DNA from: Leisingera sp. ANG59
Lineage (GTDB): Bacteria; Pseudomonadota; Alphaproteobacteria; Rhodobacterales; Rhodobacteraceae
Direction: 5' to 3'
Assembly (NCBI RefSeq): GCF_013317235.1
Contig: NZ_WLCM01000001.1
Coordinates: 53,786-117,785, forward strand
Length of the DNA: 64,000 bases
The translations under genes and the position numbers were made by a program. Positions 16,651 to 26,329 of this stretch are shown here, in pieces. Under the pieces are notes generated by a model, which was not told where the DNA came from, made no database searches, and saw nothing but the letters and a program-made list of their open reading frames with translations. Position 1 is the first letter of the stretch; every line of letters begins with the position of its first letter.

Positions 16651-17000
16651 GCGTCGTCTCCTGCGCCGTCGGGTTCGGCCGGCATGGCGGTTCTGTCATC
16701 GAGCGAGGAGAGGTACGCTCCGAGGGCGATCATCACCACCACGGCGGTCATGCCGAAGGAGATCACGATGGCGGTCAGCACCAGCGCCTGCGGCAGCGGG
16801 TCGGTATAGGCAACCTCCTCATACTTGTTGAGGATCGGCGGCGCGCCGGTGGCCAGCCTGCCGGTGGCAAACAGGAACACGTTGACCGCATAGGTCAGCA
16901 GCGACAGGCCCAGGATCACCGGGAAGCTGCGGCGGCGCAGGATCAGGTAGACGCCTGCCGCCGTCAGGATGCCCACGGCAGAGGCAACGAGAAGTTCCAT
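16647..17000 (-). CDS. phaC: monovalent cation/H+ antiporter subunit C
   Basis: A 117-residue, three-helix protein homologous to MrpC and NuoK: LVASAVGILTAAGVYLILRR, LSLLTYAVNVFLFATGRL and ALVLTAIVISFGMTAVVVM are the helices, including the NuoK-like ALVLTAIVI block. The C-terminal tail is short and acidic. It begins two bases after the phaAB stop codon and overlaps phaD by four. Here phaC means the antiporter subunit, not polyhydroxyalkanoate synthase. Confidence 0.94.
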   Translation of the reverse strand: MELLVASAVGILTAAGVYLILRRRSFPVILGLSLLTYAVNVFLFATGRLATGAPPILNKYEEVAYTDPLPQALVLTAIVISFGMTAVVVMIALGAYLSSLDDRTAMPAEPDGAGDDA

Positions 17001-17002
17001 GG

Positions 17003-19864
17003 TTATCCCTCCGTCCCGGTCTTGACCGCTTCGTCGCGGGCCGGGTTGATGTCCATTGCGTGTTCTGTGCTCATCCCCGGCTGCCAGGCGAAGCGCGACA
17101 GGCTTTCGAGCGCCAGCAGCACTGCGCCGACAACCGCCAGGAAGACGCCGAGGTCAAACAGCGCAGCGGTGGCCCATTCGAACTCCTCCAGCGGCGGCCA
17201 GTGGATGTAGCCGAAGTCGCTGGTCAGGAACGGCATTCCGTTGAACCAGGCGCCCATGCCGGTGGCAGCGGCAATCAGCACGCCGGAGCCGATAATGGCA
17301 TGATACGGGTAGCGCTGCCGCTCGGTCGCCCAGGCAAAGCCGGAGGCCATGTACTGCATGATGATGGCGATTGCGGCGACCAGCCCGGCGATGAAGCCGC
17401 CGCCCGGCAGGTTGTGGCCGCGGAAGAAGATATAGGCCGCAACCATCAGCGCCAGCGGCATCATCACCCGGGTTGCAACCACCATCATCAGCGGATGGCT
17501 GTCGCCTGCCTGCGGCAGGTCCGGTTTGCGGTTCAGCAGATAGGCGCGGACCTTGGAGGCCAGCACCGCCTCGGTCAGGGCGAAGATCACCATGGCGGCA
17601 ATGCCCAGCACGATGATCTCGCCGAAGGTGTCATAACCGCGGAAGTCGACCAGGATCACGTTCACCACATTGGTGCCGCCGCCGCCCTTGTAGGAATTGG
17701 CGAGGTGGAAATCCGAAATCGTCGGGAAGGCGAAGTCGCGCATCAGCAGCGCATAGATCAGCCCGCCCGCGCCGAGGCCCGCCACCACCGAGATCGCGCC
17801 GTCGCGCAGGCGGGCGAGGGCCGGCGTTTCGACCGGGGTTTCCTTGGGCATGAAGTTGAGGGCCAGCAGCATCAGGATGATGGTGACCACTTCAACCGAG
17901 ATCTGGGTCAGCGCCAGGTCGGGGGCCGAAAGGTAGTTGAAGGCCATCGAGACGACCAGGCCGACGACGCCGATCAGCACCAGTGCCAGCAGGCGGTTGC
18001 GGTGCTTGGCGACGATGAACAGCGTCGCCACCACCAGCGCGAACCAGCCGACAACCGGCAGCATGCCCGGCTCCTGCAGCTGGCGGGTCTCAGTGCCCAG
18101 GGCGCCGCCGCGGTAGGCGAAATAGCCGACCGCCACTGTGAAGGCGACCATGATTGCGGCGTACCGGGTCAGGACACCGTTGTGCAGCCCTTCGGTCACG
18201 AACTGGCTGAGACGGGTGAAGGCGCCGATCAGGGCATCGAATATGGTTTTGGCCTCAGGCCGGGGCATGGCGTTCCAGATCCGCTGCAGGGGCGCATGCA
18301 GCGCCAGCAGGGCGAGGCCGCCGATGGTGGCCGCCACCGACATGTAGAGCGCCGGGGTCAGCCCGTGCCAGAGCTTGAGCGAGTAATAGGGCAGCTCGCC
18401 GCCGCCGGTCACCGCGCCTGCGGCTGTCGCGACCATCGGGCCTGCAATCTTGGCCGAGGCGAGGCCGATCAAAACCACCAGTACCACCAGGAACGCCGGG
18501 CCGATCCACATGCCGGTGTTCGGGTCATGCGGGTGTCCGGGATAGTCGTCGCGCTTGCGGCCGAGGAACACATGGGCGATGAAGCGGAAGGAATAGGCGG
18601 CTGAGAACAGCGCCGCCACCGTGGCCAGAGCAGGCACGATCAGATGCGAGCCGTTCCAGATGGTGTGGGCGGTTTCCTCCAGCATCATCTCCTTGGACAG
18701 GAAGCCGTTGAGGGGCGGGATGCCGGCCATCGACAAAGCCGCCACCATGCCGATGGTGAAAGTGACCGGCATCAGGTGGCGCAGTCCGCCCAAGCGCTTG
18801 ATGTCGCGGGTGCCGGCCTCGTGGTCGACGATGCCCGCAGTCATGAACAGCGCCGCCTTGAAAGTGGCATGGTTGATGATGTGGAAGACCGCCGCCACCG
18901 CCGCGATCTTGGTGCCGAAGCCCAGCAGCATGGTGATCAGGCCCAGGTGGCTAACGGTGGAGAACGCCAGCAGCGCCTTGAGGTCGTCCTTGAACAGAGC
19001 AATTACCGCGCCGACCAGCATGGTAACAAGGCCTGTGGTGGCAACGATGTAGAACCACTCCGGCGTGCCGGCCAGCACCGGCCACAGGCGGGCCATCAGG
19101 AACAGCCCGGCCTTCACCATGGTGGCGGAGTGCAAATAGGCCGAGACCGGCGTCGGCGCCGCCATTGCGTGCGGCAGCCAGAAGTGGAACGGGAACTGCG
19201 CCGACTTGGTAAAGGCGCCCAGCAGGATCAGGATCAGCGCGGGCAGGTAGAGATCCGAGGATTGGATCGCTTCCTTGTTCTGGAGAATGACACTGAGATC
19301 ATAGGAACCTGCGATATGACCCAGCATCAGCATGCCGGCAATCATCGCCAGCCCACCGGACCCGGTGACGGTCAGCGCCATCCGCGCGCCCTGGCGGCCT
19401 TCGGGCAGGTGTTTCCAGTAGCCGATCAGCAGGAAGGAACTGAGCGAGGTCAACTCCCAGAACACCAGCAGAAGCAGGATGTTGTCGGACAGCACGATGC
19501 CGACCATCGCGCCCTGGAACAGCAAGAGGTAGCTGTAGAACTGCCCCATCGGATCTTCGCGCGACAGGTAGTAGCGGGCGTAGAGGATGATCAAGAGGCC
19601 GATGCCAAGGATCATCGCCGCAAACAGGAAGCCGAGCCCGTCGAGAAAGAAATGCGCGTTGACGCCGAGAGCGGGAAGCCAGTCCACGGCGGCGTAGACT
19701 GTCTCGCCGCGGAACACGGCGGGAATGTGCAGCATCAGCCCGATAAAGGCGAGCAGCGTGGTCAGCCCGGCGGCCGAGGCCGCAGCATTGCGCCCGGCGC
19801 GGATCAATAGCGCGGGAAAAACGGCTCCGAGGAAGGGCAGGGCCGCAATCAGGAAAAGGGACAC
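17003..19864 (-). CDS. phaAB: monovalent cation/H+ antiporter subunits A and B fused
   Basis: A 953-residue protein. Residues 1-~510 are the MrpA/NuoL-like proton channel (FWELTSLSSFLLIGYW with the key Glu, and TKSAQFPFHFWLPHAM with the key Lys). Then come the MrpA C-terminal extension, a MrpB-like DUF4040 segment (ALNFMPKETP) and a final MrpB domain (FFRGHNLPGGGFIAGLVAA). This fused A-B layout is the alphaproteobacterial Pha type. GTG 19864 was chosen because AGGAGA lies seven bases upstream; the in-frame TTG at 19870 would sit directly against it. First gene of the operon. Whether K+ or Na+ is moved cannot be told. Confidence 0.94.
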   Translation of the reverse strand: MSLFLIAALPFLGAVFPALLIRAGRNAAASAAGLTTLLAFIGLMLHIPAVFRGETVYAAVDWLPALGVNAHFFLDGLGFLFAAMILGIGLLIILYARYYLSREDPMGQFYSYLLLFQGAMVGIVLSDNILLLLVFWELTSLSSFLLIGYWKHLPEGRQGARMALTVTGSGGLAMIAGMLMLGHIAGSYDLSVILQNKEAIQSSDLYLPALILILLGAFTKSAQFPFHFWLPHAMAAPTPVSAYLHSATMVKAGLFLMARLWPVLAGTPEWFYIVATTGLVTMLVGAVIALFKDDLKALLAFSTVSHLGLITMLLGFGTKIAAVAAVFHIINHATFKAALFMTAGIVDHEAGTRDIKRLGGLRHLMPVTFTIGMVAALSMAGIPPLNGFLSKEMMLEETAHTIWNGSHLIVPALATVAALFSAAYSFRFIAHVFLGRKRDDYPGHPHDPNTGMWIGPAFLVVLVVLIGLASAKIAGPMVATAAGAVTGGGELPYYSLKLWHGLTPALYMSVAATIGGLALLALHAPLQRIWNAMPRPEAKTIFDALIGAFTRLSQFVTEGLHNGVLTRYAAIMVAFTVAVGYFAYRGGALGTETRQLQEPGMLPVVGWFALVVATLFIVAKHRNRLLALVLIGVVGLVVSMAFNYLSAPDLALTQISVEVVTIILMLLALNFMPKETPVETPALARLRDGAISVVAGLGAGGLIYALLMRDFAFPTISDFHLANSYKGGGGTNVVNVILVDFRGYDTFGEIIVLGIAAMVIFALTEAVLASKVRAYLLNRKPDLPQAGDSHPLMMVVATRVMMPLALMVAAYIFFRGHNLPGGGFIAGLVAAIAIIMQYMASGFAWATERQRYPYHAIIGSGVLIAAATGMGAWFNGMPFLTSDFGYIHWPPLEEFEWATAALFDLGVFLAVVGAVLLALESLSRFAWQPGMSTEHAMDINPARDEAVKTGTEG

Positions 19865-20119
19865 GTGCAAGTCTCCTGTCGGGTTGGCGCGTCGTTTTTA
19901 GGCCAGAGCTACGCAAAATTCCTGCGCAGAACCACCCCCGCCGCCCGGATTGCGGCGGTAATGCCGCAGCCAAAGGCAGAGTGAATACGCTCGTTACGGG
20001 CATAATTGGGCAGCAGGCGCGCAATAACAAGAACTTGACCAGCGGATTCGGCCTGTTTCCGGTGATTGAGGGCCTGCGGCCTGCTAGACAATAGGGGCAA
20101 AAGAGGCAGCGGAGGAATG

Positions 20120-20593
20120 ATGGCTGGGGCAGAAGCAGGAAACCCGAAGCTCACGCGGCGGCTGATGCTGCTGGGCGGCACTGCGGCGGCGGCGGGCTTT
20201 GGCTACTGGTGGCAGCGCCGCCAGCCGCCCGATCACGCCCACCCGCGGCTGACGGCGGCGGAGGCCTATGCCCAGGCGCAGGCCGGCGAGATTACCCTGG
20301 TGGATATCCGCACGCCGCAGGAATGGCGGGTGTCGGGTGTCCCGGTGGGCAGCCATCAGATCGACATGCGGCGGGACGATTTCATCAAGGCCCTGCAGGC
20401 TGTGGCAGGGCCTGACCGGTCTGTGCCTGTGGCGCTAATCTGCGCCCGCGGTGTGCGCTCGGCACGAGTGACGCTGATGCTGTCGGAGGCGGGCTATACC
20501 CATGTGATCGACGTGCCGGAAGGGATGTTCGGGTCTGCAGCCGGGCCGGGCTGGATCGCCGGCAACCTGCCTTTGGCGCGGTGGCAGGGATGA
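20120..20593 (+). CDS. exported or membrane-anchored rhodanese-like sulfurtransferase
   Basis: A 157-residue single-domain rhodanese. Residues 9-31 (PKLTRRLMLLGGTAAAAGFG) look like a twin-arginine or signal-anchor sequence, so the domain should face the periplasm. The rhodanese fold follows: VDIRTPQEWRVSGVPVGSHQI is the N-terminal motif and ICARGVRSARV the active-site loop, with Cys108. ATG 20120 was preferred to ATG 20117 since GGAGG ends at 20115. Its stop overlaps the next gene's ATG (ATGA), linking it to the broken hydrolase gene. Substrate unknown. Confidence 0.88.
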   Translation: MAGAEAGNPKLTRRLMLLGGTAAAAGFGYWWQRRQPPDHAHPRLTAAEAYAQAQAGEITLVDIRTPQEWRVSGVPVGSHQIDMRRDDFIKALQAVAGPDRSVPVALICARGVRSARVTLMLSEAGYTHVIDVPEGMFGSAAGPGWIAGNLPLARWQG

Positions 20594-21430
20594 TGCAGGG
20601 GCTGAGCAAGGCGGCGGCTGCCGCAGCTCTGGCTGCGGCAGTGCGGCCATGGCGGAGTGCGGCGCAGAGGCAGGTGCCTGCAGAGTCGAAGAGGGACAGT
20701 ATCAAATTGTCCTGCCGGATCCTGCAGGGGCAGAGGGCGCCGTGCCGTTGGTGATGTTCCTGCACGGCTACGGCGGCAGCGGCAGCAGCGTGCTGGACAA
20801 CCGCTCCCTGGTGGAGGGGCTGACCGAGCAGCGGCTATGCGGTGATCGCGCCTGAGGGGCTGCAGCGGGACGGCAGCGGCCCGCAGTCCTGGGGCATCGG
20901 CCCGTTTTCCGGGGGGCCGCGATGAAGGCGCCTTCTTTTCAGAAGTGCTGGCGGATGCGGCGGAGCGTTTCGGTACCTCGAGGTCGCAAACAGTGCTGGC
21001 CGGGTTCTCGGTCGGCACCTTTTTGGTGCATTATCTGGCCTGCCGCGATCCGGCGGGCTTTGCGGCTTACGCGCCGGTCTCGGGGGCGTTCTGGCGGCCG
21101 CAGCCGGAGCGTTGCACCGGGCCGGTGCGGCTGTTGCAGGTGCATGGCTGGCGTGATGAGGTGGTGCCGCTGGAGGGGCGTGTCCTGGGCGGCGGCCGGT
21201 TTGAGCAAGGTGACGTCTTTGCCGCGCTGGAGGCCTGGCGGGAGGCCAATGGCTGTGCCTCCCATGCGCCGGGCAGGGCGTGGAGCACCAACGGTCTGTT
21301 GCGCCGCCGCTGGGACTGCGGGCCGGGCGCCGGGATAGACTTGGTGCTGTTCGATGGCGGCCATACGGTGCCCAAGGGCTGGGCCGGGCTGATAGCGGAT
21401 TGGTTCGAGGATCAGCTGGCGGTGCGCTGA
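20590..21430 (+). pseudogene. secreted alpha/beta hydrolase (PHB depolymerase/LpqC-like), three frameshifts
   Basis: Conceptual joining of three frames gives an esterase of about 275 residues: a signal peptide from ATG 20590 (MMQGLSKAAAAAALAAA), a segment with VPLVMFLHGYGGSGSS (oxyanion HGYGG), then AGFSVGTFLVHYLA (nucleophile Ser in GFSVG), HGWRDEVVP (Asp) and FDGGHTVPKGW (His). Frame changes fall near 20618-20645 (one base short), near 20829-20834 (one extra, LTEQ to GYAVIAPEG) and at the G6 run 20911-20916 (one extra). Apart from the indels the catalytic set is intact, so decay is recent or these are sequencing errors. The start overlaps the rhodanese stop. Confidence 0.82.
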
Positions 21431-21449
21431 CGCCGCCGGAGCGTCTAGA

Positions 21450-21475
21450 AAAGGGCGGCGGGCTCCCGCCCCTTT
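21450..21475. terminator. imperfect hairpin between convergent genes
   Basis: AAAGG (50-54 of the 21.4 kb block) pairs with CCTTT at 21471-21475, with an inner GGG/CCC stem and small bulges. It lies between the hydrolase pseudogene and the opgH stop, which converge. No clear T-run follows, so termination is only probable. Confidence 0.4.
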
Positions 21476-21663
21476 GGCCTGAAAATCAGAGATTTCCGGC
21501 AAAGCGTTGGCCGGTCAGCGCCCCCTTTCGGCCGCGCTGCGGTTGTGTTTGCCGCGGGCCGCGCCGCGCGTCAGCGCAGAGCCGGACCCAAGGCTGGCTA
21601 GGGTGCTTCGGCAATAGCCGGGGCATCCTGCGGGCGCGGGAGTGTTCTCCTCCGGGTCCGGGT

Positions 21664-23541
21664 TTACTCCGCCGGGGTTCCGCGGGGCGTGCCGCCGTCC
21701 AGCAGCGCTTTCAGCTCGGCACGGGCGGCACGGGCGGCGCGGGTGATCTGGGGTTCGGTGAACTCCTCCCGCGTGGCCATCCAGTGGCGGATGCGGTTCA
21801 CGGTCTTGACGCCGGAGAGCGCCGACAGCGGCACCGCAAGCACCAGGGACAGCGCAATCGGCGCCAGCCACAGCGACACGGTGCCGGTCAGGATGCCGGC
21901 CCAGAGCGCAACCCCGCTGACGGTTTCCAGCGCGTGGCAGGTGATCAGCGTGCGCAGGGAATAGCTGCCGCCGTCGCGTGCCTGCGGCGCCCAGCCGCGC
22001 TGCAGGCCAAGCGCAGTGCGGAACACGGCGATCATCTGCTGCACCATCAGGATCGGCGCATAGAGGATGGCCAGAACCACCTCGGACAGGAACGACAGCG
22101 CGAAATGCACCGGGCCGCCGTATTCGGAAAACCGGCTGCCGGTCAGCGGCAGGGCCATTGCGGCCAGCATCTTGGGCGCCAGCAGCATGGCGTAGATCAG
22201 GATGATCACCAGCACGTGCTTGGGTTCGGACATATCCGGCCAGCTGGGGCGGAAGGGGTTGGCTTCGCTGAAGTAGCTGATCACCGAGGCGTCCTCGCTG
22301 CGGCCGATCACCGCCCAAAGGACCAGCAGCGCAAACCAGACCGGCGCCATCAGGTAGCCGATCGCGCCTGCAAACAGGTGAAAGCGGGAGATCGCGCGGA
22401 AGCCCTTGGCGTGCAGCAGGTTCAGGTGCTGCAGGTTGCCCTGGCACCAGCGGCGGTCGCGCAGGATGTGGTCGATCAGGGTGGCGGGGGTTTCCTCGTA
22501 GGAGCCGCGGATGCGGGGCAGGAAACGCACCGACCAGCCGGCCCGGCGCAACAGGCCCGCCTCGACGAAATCGTGGCTCATGATCAGCTTTTCGCCGCCG
22601 CCGAAGCGCGAGCGCAGCAAGGGAAGCCCGGCGCAGGCGGCAAAGGCGCGGGTGCGGATGATGGCGTTATGGCCCCAGTAGTTGCCCTCGTGGCCGGCCC
22701 AGCGGGCCAGGCCCTCGGCCAGTGCCAGACCGTAGACGCCGTTGGCGAACTGCTGCATGCGGCCAAACACCGACTGCGCGCCGATCAGCTGCGGGTAGCT
22801 CTGGATCAGGCCGGCGCCTGGGTCGCGCGCCAGCGCGTCGGCCAGCCGGGCAATGGCGCGGCCGGTCATCAGGCTGTCGGCGTCCAGCACCAGCATCGCC
22901 TCGTAATCCGCGCCCCAGCGGCGCACCCAGTCGGAGATATTGCCGACCTTGCGGCCCTCGTTGTCGTCGCGGCGGCGGTAGTAGAGCTCGGTGCCTGCGG
23001 GCAGCATGCTGCGCAGCGCCTCGACGCTGGCGCGTTCCTGCGCGGCAATCGCGTCGTCGCGGGTGTCCGACAGGATGAACATCGCGTATTCGTGCAGGCC
23101 GCCGCGGCCGTGCAGCTCCTGCAGCATGGTCTGGGCGTTGCCCAGCACATACCAGGGCACCTCGTTGTAGACCGGCATCAAGAGCGCCACCTTCATCGGG
23201 CGGGCAGCGCCGCGGGCGGTGGTGCGTTCGCGGCGCGACAGGCTGTAGAGGCCCAAGAGCACGGTGGAGACGGTGAAGGCGATCCAGAAGAAGTTGAACG
23301 CAATCAGCGCCAGCAGGATCACCTCCAGCGCCGAAAAGCCGCCATCGGTGAACCAGCCGCCCATGACCCAGGTCAGAACGCCGGTTGCGGCCATCGCAGG
23401 CGAAAATGTCAGCAGGCGCCACAGGGCCACCTGGCGCGGCGCCGTGCCGCCGGGGGCGGCGGCGTCGCGGAAGTCCTTGCTGAAGTCCTGTTCCGGCATC
23501 GCCAGGGGCTGTTCCGGGGGCATCAGATCACATGCAGTCAT
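21664..23541 (-). CDS. opgH: glucans biosynthesis glucosyltransferase
   Basis: A 625-residue inner-membrane GT2-family enzyme that polymerises UDP-glucose into the beta-glucan backbone of osmoregulated periplasmic glucans. Two N-terminal membrane helices precede a cytosolic catalytic domain: VLLMPVYNEVPWYV, VLDADSLMTG (DxD), SHDFVEAGLLRRAGW, and RDRRWCQGNLQHL (the RW motif that binds acceptor glucan). Several membrane helices follow. ATG 23541 overlaps the opgG stop as ATGA, hence it was preferred to the codon at 23550. At 625 residues it is shorter than enterobacterial OpgH, which has a long N-terminal extension. Confidence 0.95.
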   Translation of the reverse strand: MTACDLMPPEQPLAMPEQDFSKDFRDAAAPGGTAPRQVALWRLLTFSPAMAATGVLTWVMGGWFTDGGFSALEVILLALIAFNFFWIAFTVSTVLLGLYSLSRRERTTARGAARPMKVALLMPVYNEVPWYVLGNAQTMLQELHGRGGLHEYAMFILSDTRDDAIAAQERASVEALRSMLPAGTELYYRRRDDNEGRKVGNISDWVRRWGADYEAMLVLDADSLMTGRAIARLADALARDPGAGLIQSYPQLIGAQSVFGRMQQFANGVYGLALAEGLARWAGHEGNYWGHNAIIRTRAFAACAGLPLLRSRFGGGEKLIMSHDFVEAGLLRRAGWSVRFLPRIRGSYEETPATLIDHILRDRRWCQGNLQHLNLLHAKGFRAISRFHLFAGAIGYLMAPVWFALLVLWAVIGRSEDASVISYFSEANPFRPSWPDMSEPKHVLVIILIYAMLLAPKMLAAMALPLTGSRFSEYGGPVHFALSFLSEVVLAILYAPILMVQQMIAVFRTALGLQRGWAPQARDGGSYSLRTLITCHALETVSGVALWAGILTGTVSLWLAPIALSLVLAVPLSALSGVKTVNRIRHWMATREEFTEPQITRAARAARAELKALLDGGTPRGTPAE

Positions 23542-25046
23542 GCGGTCCACCTGTAAAGCCAGACCTCGGAAGCGGGGCTGCCGTCTTTCCTGAGCTGGGC
23601 GCGAAGTTCAACATGATCCCGCTCGCCGGGATCGAAATAGAAGGCAAGACGCAGGCCGCCGGTTTCCGGGTTGCGCTGCAGCACGCCTTCACTGGCCGCC
23701 ACATGGGGAGAGTGGATGTGGACGTCAAGGTCCTCCGGATCGCCATCCAGCAGCGGGTGCGAATCGAAGTCTATGGTGATGATCCGTCCCGGCCCGCCGA
23801 AGATGCGGGCGCCCTCGGCGGTGGACAGCACCCGCGGCAGCGGCAGCGCGGGTTCGTCCCCCCAGGTGAGCCGGTAGTTGAGGCTGACCTCGGTGCCGGC
23901 GGTATAAGGCTCGCGCGGGCGCCAATAGGCGACGATGTTGTCGTAGATTTCCTTGTCTGCCGGAATTTCCACCAGGGTGACGGCACCCTCGCCCCAGTCG
24001 TCCCTGGGTTCGACCCAAAGGCAGGGGCGTTTGTGGTAGAAAGCCTCCAGGTCGTTGAAGTCCGACAGTTTGCGGGCGCGCTGCATCAGGCCGAAGCCGC
24101 GCGGGTTTTCGTCAACGAAGGAAGACACCTGCAGGCGTTTGGGGTTCGAGAGCGGCCGCCACAGGGTCTCGCCGTTGCCGTTCTGCACCAGCAGGCCGTC
24201 GGTGTCGTGCACCGCCGGGCGGAAATCGTCGAAGTCGTGGCGGTTCTTGGCGTCGAACAGGAACATCGAGGTGAGCGGTGCAAGTCCTGCGTGGGTCAGG
24301 TCTTCGCGGGCAAACAGCGTTGCCTCCACATCCATCACGGCGCTGCTGCCGGGGGTGATGGTAAAGCGGTAGGCGCCGGTGACGGAGGGTGAGTCCATCA
24401 GCGCATGCACCACCATGTGGCGCTGGCCGGGGGCGGGGGCCTCCAGCCAGAATTCAATGAATTCGGGAAACTCCTCACCCTCGGGGTCGGCGGTCTTGAG
24501 CGCCAGGCCGCGGGCCGACTGCCCGTAGGCGTTGCCGGAGCCGATGGCGCGGAAGTAGCTGGCGCCCTGAAAGACGCAGAATTCGGTTTTCTTGCCGGGT
24601 TCGGACTGCTCCGTGCGCAGGCGCAGGCCGGAGTAGCCCAGGTCGCCTTCGGTGGTCAGATCGGGGGCTTTGTCGGATTTGTCGAACAGCGACAGATCGA
24701 AGGGCACCCGGGCAGCCAGCCCGTTTGCCACCGTGTTGATCTGGATGGCACGCGGAAAGTACAGCCCGGGCAGGAAGAAATCGACGTTGTAGCTGCGCTC
24801 CGTCCCGGCCCAAAGCGCGTCCTTGGTGCGGAACCAGCGGGCCTTGTAGTCGTCATAGGACTGGGCCAGCCAATCCTGCGGAACGGTGGGGCGTTCGGCA
24901 TAATCCGCGGCGGCCAGGGCGCGGGCCTTGGCGACCACGATGTCGCGGGTGAACGGCACCGCTTCGCTGGCCATGCCGGGCAGCGCGGCCAAGGCGGTGC
25001 TGCCCAATGCGGCAGCTATGAAGGTGCGGCGGGAAAAAGCGCTCAT
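23538..25046 (-). CDS. opgG: periplasmic glucan biosynthesis protein, OpgG/OpgD type
   Basis: A 502-residue exported protein. MSAFSRRTFIAAALGSTALAALPGMA is described here by its parts: SRRTF is a twin-arginine motif, followed by a hydrophobic core and an Ala-x-Ala-like cleavage site near residue 30. Tat export is typical of OpgD rather than OpgG, so the two names cannot be separated. The mature beta-sandwich protein works on the nascent beta-glucan in the periplasm. Motifs include FFLPGLYFPRAIQIN and GEEFPEFIEFWLE. ATG 25046 overlaps the opgC stop by four bases; the frame to 25061 adds five unneeded residues. Confidence 0.93.
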   Translation of the reverse strand: MSAFSRRTFIAAALGSTALAALPGMASEAVPFTRDIVVAKARALAAADYAERPTVPQDWLAQSYDDYKARWFRTKDALWAGTERSYNVDFFLPGLYFPRAIQINTVANGLAARVPFDLSLFDKSDKAPDLTTEGDLGYSGLRLRTEQSEPGKKTEFCVFQGASYFRAIGSGNAYGQSARGLALKTADPEGEEFPEFIEFWLEAPAPGQRHMVVHALMDSPSVTGAYRFTITPGSSAVMDVEATLFAREDLTHAGLAPLTSMFLFDAKNRHDFDDFRPAVHDTDGLLVQNGNGETLWRPLSNPKRLQVSSFVDENPRGFGLMQRARKLSDFNDLEAFYHKRPCLWVEPRDDWGEGAVTLVEIPADKEIYDNIVAYWRPREPYTAGTEVSLNYRLTWGDEPALPLPRVLSTAEGARIFGGPGRIITIDFDSHPLLDGDPEDLDVHIHSPHVAASEGVLQRNPETGGLRLAFYFDPGERDHVELRAQLRKDGSPASEVWLYRWTA

Positions 25047-26305
25047 CGCTTGGCTCTCCAAGGTTGCGACTTGAACCAGGCTGCGGTGTAAGCGCAGGCA
25101 ATGATTAGGAAAAAGCCAGCCAGGTTGGCGAATGCCGTGGTCATAACCGCGCGGTCGGTCTGGTCAAGTGCAAAGCCGATGAAACGGGCCAGTGCCATCG
25201 AAAAAACAAACACTGCAAGCGATTGCTGGCCTACTTTGGTGATAAGCGACAGCAAAACTGCCCAGATGCGCGCGGCCAGCGAGTGGCCGGTGGCGATGAG
25301 CCGCTTGCCGCCGGAGCCGGCAGCGGCCCAGCCGAGGTAGGCCAGCGACAGGAAGTGGGCGTAGCGCAGAAGGCCGAAGTCGGTTTTCTCGCGCCATTCG
25401 GCGGTGATTTCCCAGGTCGGTCGGATCAGGCTGGCAAGGTCTTTGTTCGCAGCTTCCACCCACAGGAAGACTTTCCAGGAGCCGAAGGGGGCGGACAGGA
25501 TCAGGAACGCGGCCGCCAGAACAACCAGCGCCTTGGACACCGGCGGTTTCGGCAGCCAGCCCTTCATAAAGGCAAAGCCGGTAAAGAACAGCAGCTGCCA
25601 GCCGAGCGGGTTGAAGAACCATTCGCGGTCGGACCAGGGTTCCGCCGGGAAAGAGATGCCATTGGGGCCGAGGCCGATCATATAGGGATTGGCGGTCAGC
25701 CAGATAGCAACCGAGGCACCGGCCACGGTCCACAGGCCGGCCTTTTCCAGGCCCATCATCAGCGGCATCAGCAGAAGCACCACCAGGTACATCGGCAGGA
25801 TGTCGAAATAGTTCGGTACATAGGTGAGGGTGAACAGCCCGGTGAGCTGCTGCACGGTGTTGGTGAAGAACCAGTGCAGGTTCAGGGAACCGATGTAGCT
25901 CTTGCCGAAGCTGCCGTAGAGATCCAGCGCCGCCATCGAGGCGGCGAGAAAGAAGAACAGGCCGATATGCGCCCAGTAAACCTGCCAGCAGCGGAAGACG
26001 ACGCGGGCGGTCCCAAGCCACCAGCCTTGCTTGGCATAGGAGCTGCCAAAGGCGATGGCCGAGGCCATGCCGGAGCAGAAGACAAAGATCTCGGTTGCGT
26101 CCGAAAAGCCGAACCGGGCCGGAATCCAGCTGGCCCAGCGGTTGCCCGGGATATGCGCTACGAGGATGATGAACATCGCAATGCCGCGGTAGAAGTCGAG
26201 CCGCGGGTCGCGGATGCGCGGCTGGGCTGCCTGCGGCGGCGGGTCCGCGCGGTTGGCGGCACTGGGGTCTTTCTGAGGCCCGGGAAAGGGCGCAACGCTG
26301 GACAT
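25043..26305 (-). CDS. opgC: OpgC-type acyltransferase for periplasmic glucan succinylation
   Basis: A 420-residue polytopic membrane protein of the OpgC/acyltransferase-3-like family. The N-terminal ~30 residues are cytosolic and Pro-rich. The conserved DPRLDFYRGIAMFIILVAHIPGN follows (here cited as RLDFYRGIAMFIILVAHIPG), with the catalytic-type His, and then about ten hydrophobic helices. Homologues add succinyl groups to cyclic or linear glucans, giving them negative charge. It overlaps opgG by four bases and follows the TPR gene by 24 bases, so opgC-opgG-opgH form one operon. Confidence 0.9.
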   Translation of the reverse strand: MSSVAPFPGPQKDPSAANRADPPPQAAQPRIRDPRLDFYRGIAMFIILVAHIPGNRWASWIPARFGFSDATEIFVFCSGMASAIAFGSSYAKQGWWLGTARVVFRCWQVYWAHIGLFFFLAASMAALDLYGSFGKSYIGSLNLHWFFTNTVQQLTGLFTLTYVPNYFDILPMYLVVLLLMPLMMGLEKAGLWTVAGASVAIWLTANPYMIGLGPNGISFPAEPWSDREWFFNPLGWQLLFFTGFAFMKGWLPKPPVSKALVVLAAAFLILSAPFGSWKVFLWVEAANKDLASLIRPTWEITAEWREKTDFGLLRYAHFLSLAYLGWAAAGSGGKRLIATGHSLAARIWAVLLSLITKVGQQSLAVFVFSMALARFIGFALDQTDRAVMTTAFANLAGFFLIIACAYTAAWFKSQPWRAKR

Positions 26306-26329
26306 TGGTTGTATTGGTCCTCGAAGGTC

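Noticed and set aside
15079-18604. Long plus-strand frames opposite phaD and phaAB
   Set aside because: Gln/Arg/His-rich shadows of high-GC genes; the minus strand encodes unmistakable antiporter subunits.
17003-19864. phaAB as a respiratory complex I subunit
   Set aside because: The MrpA-like channel, MrpB domain and the order A/B-C-D-E-F-G identify an antiporter, not NuoL of complex I.
21280-23556. 758-residue plus-strand frame across opgH
   Set aside because: Runs over a pseudogene end and the opposite strand of opgH; no recognised domain.
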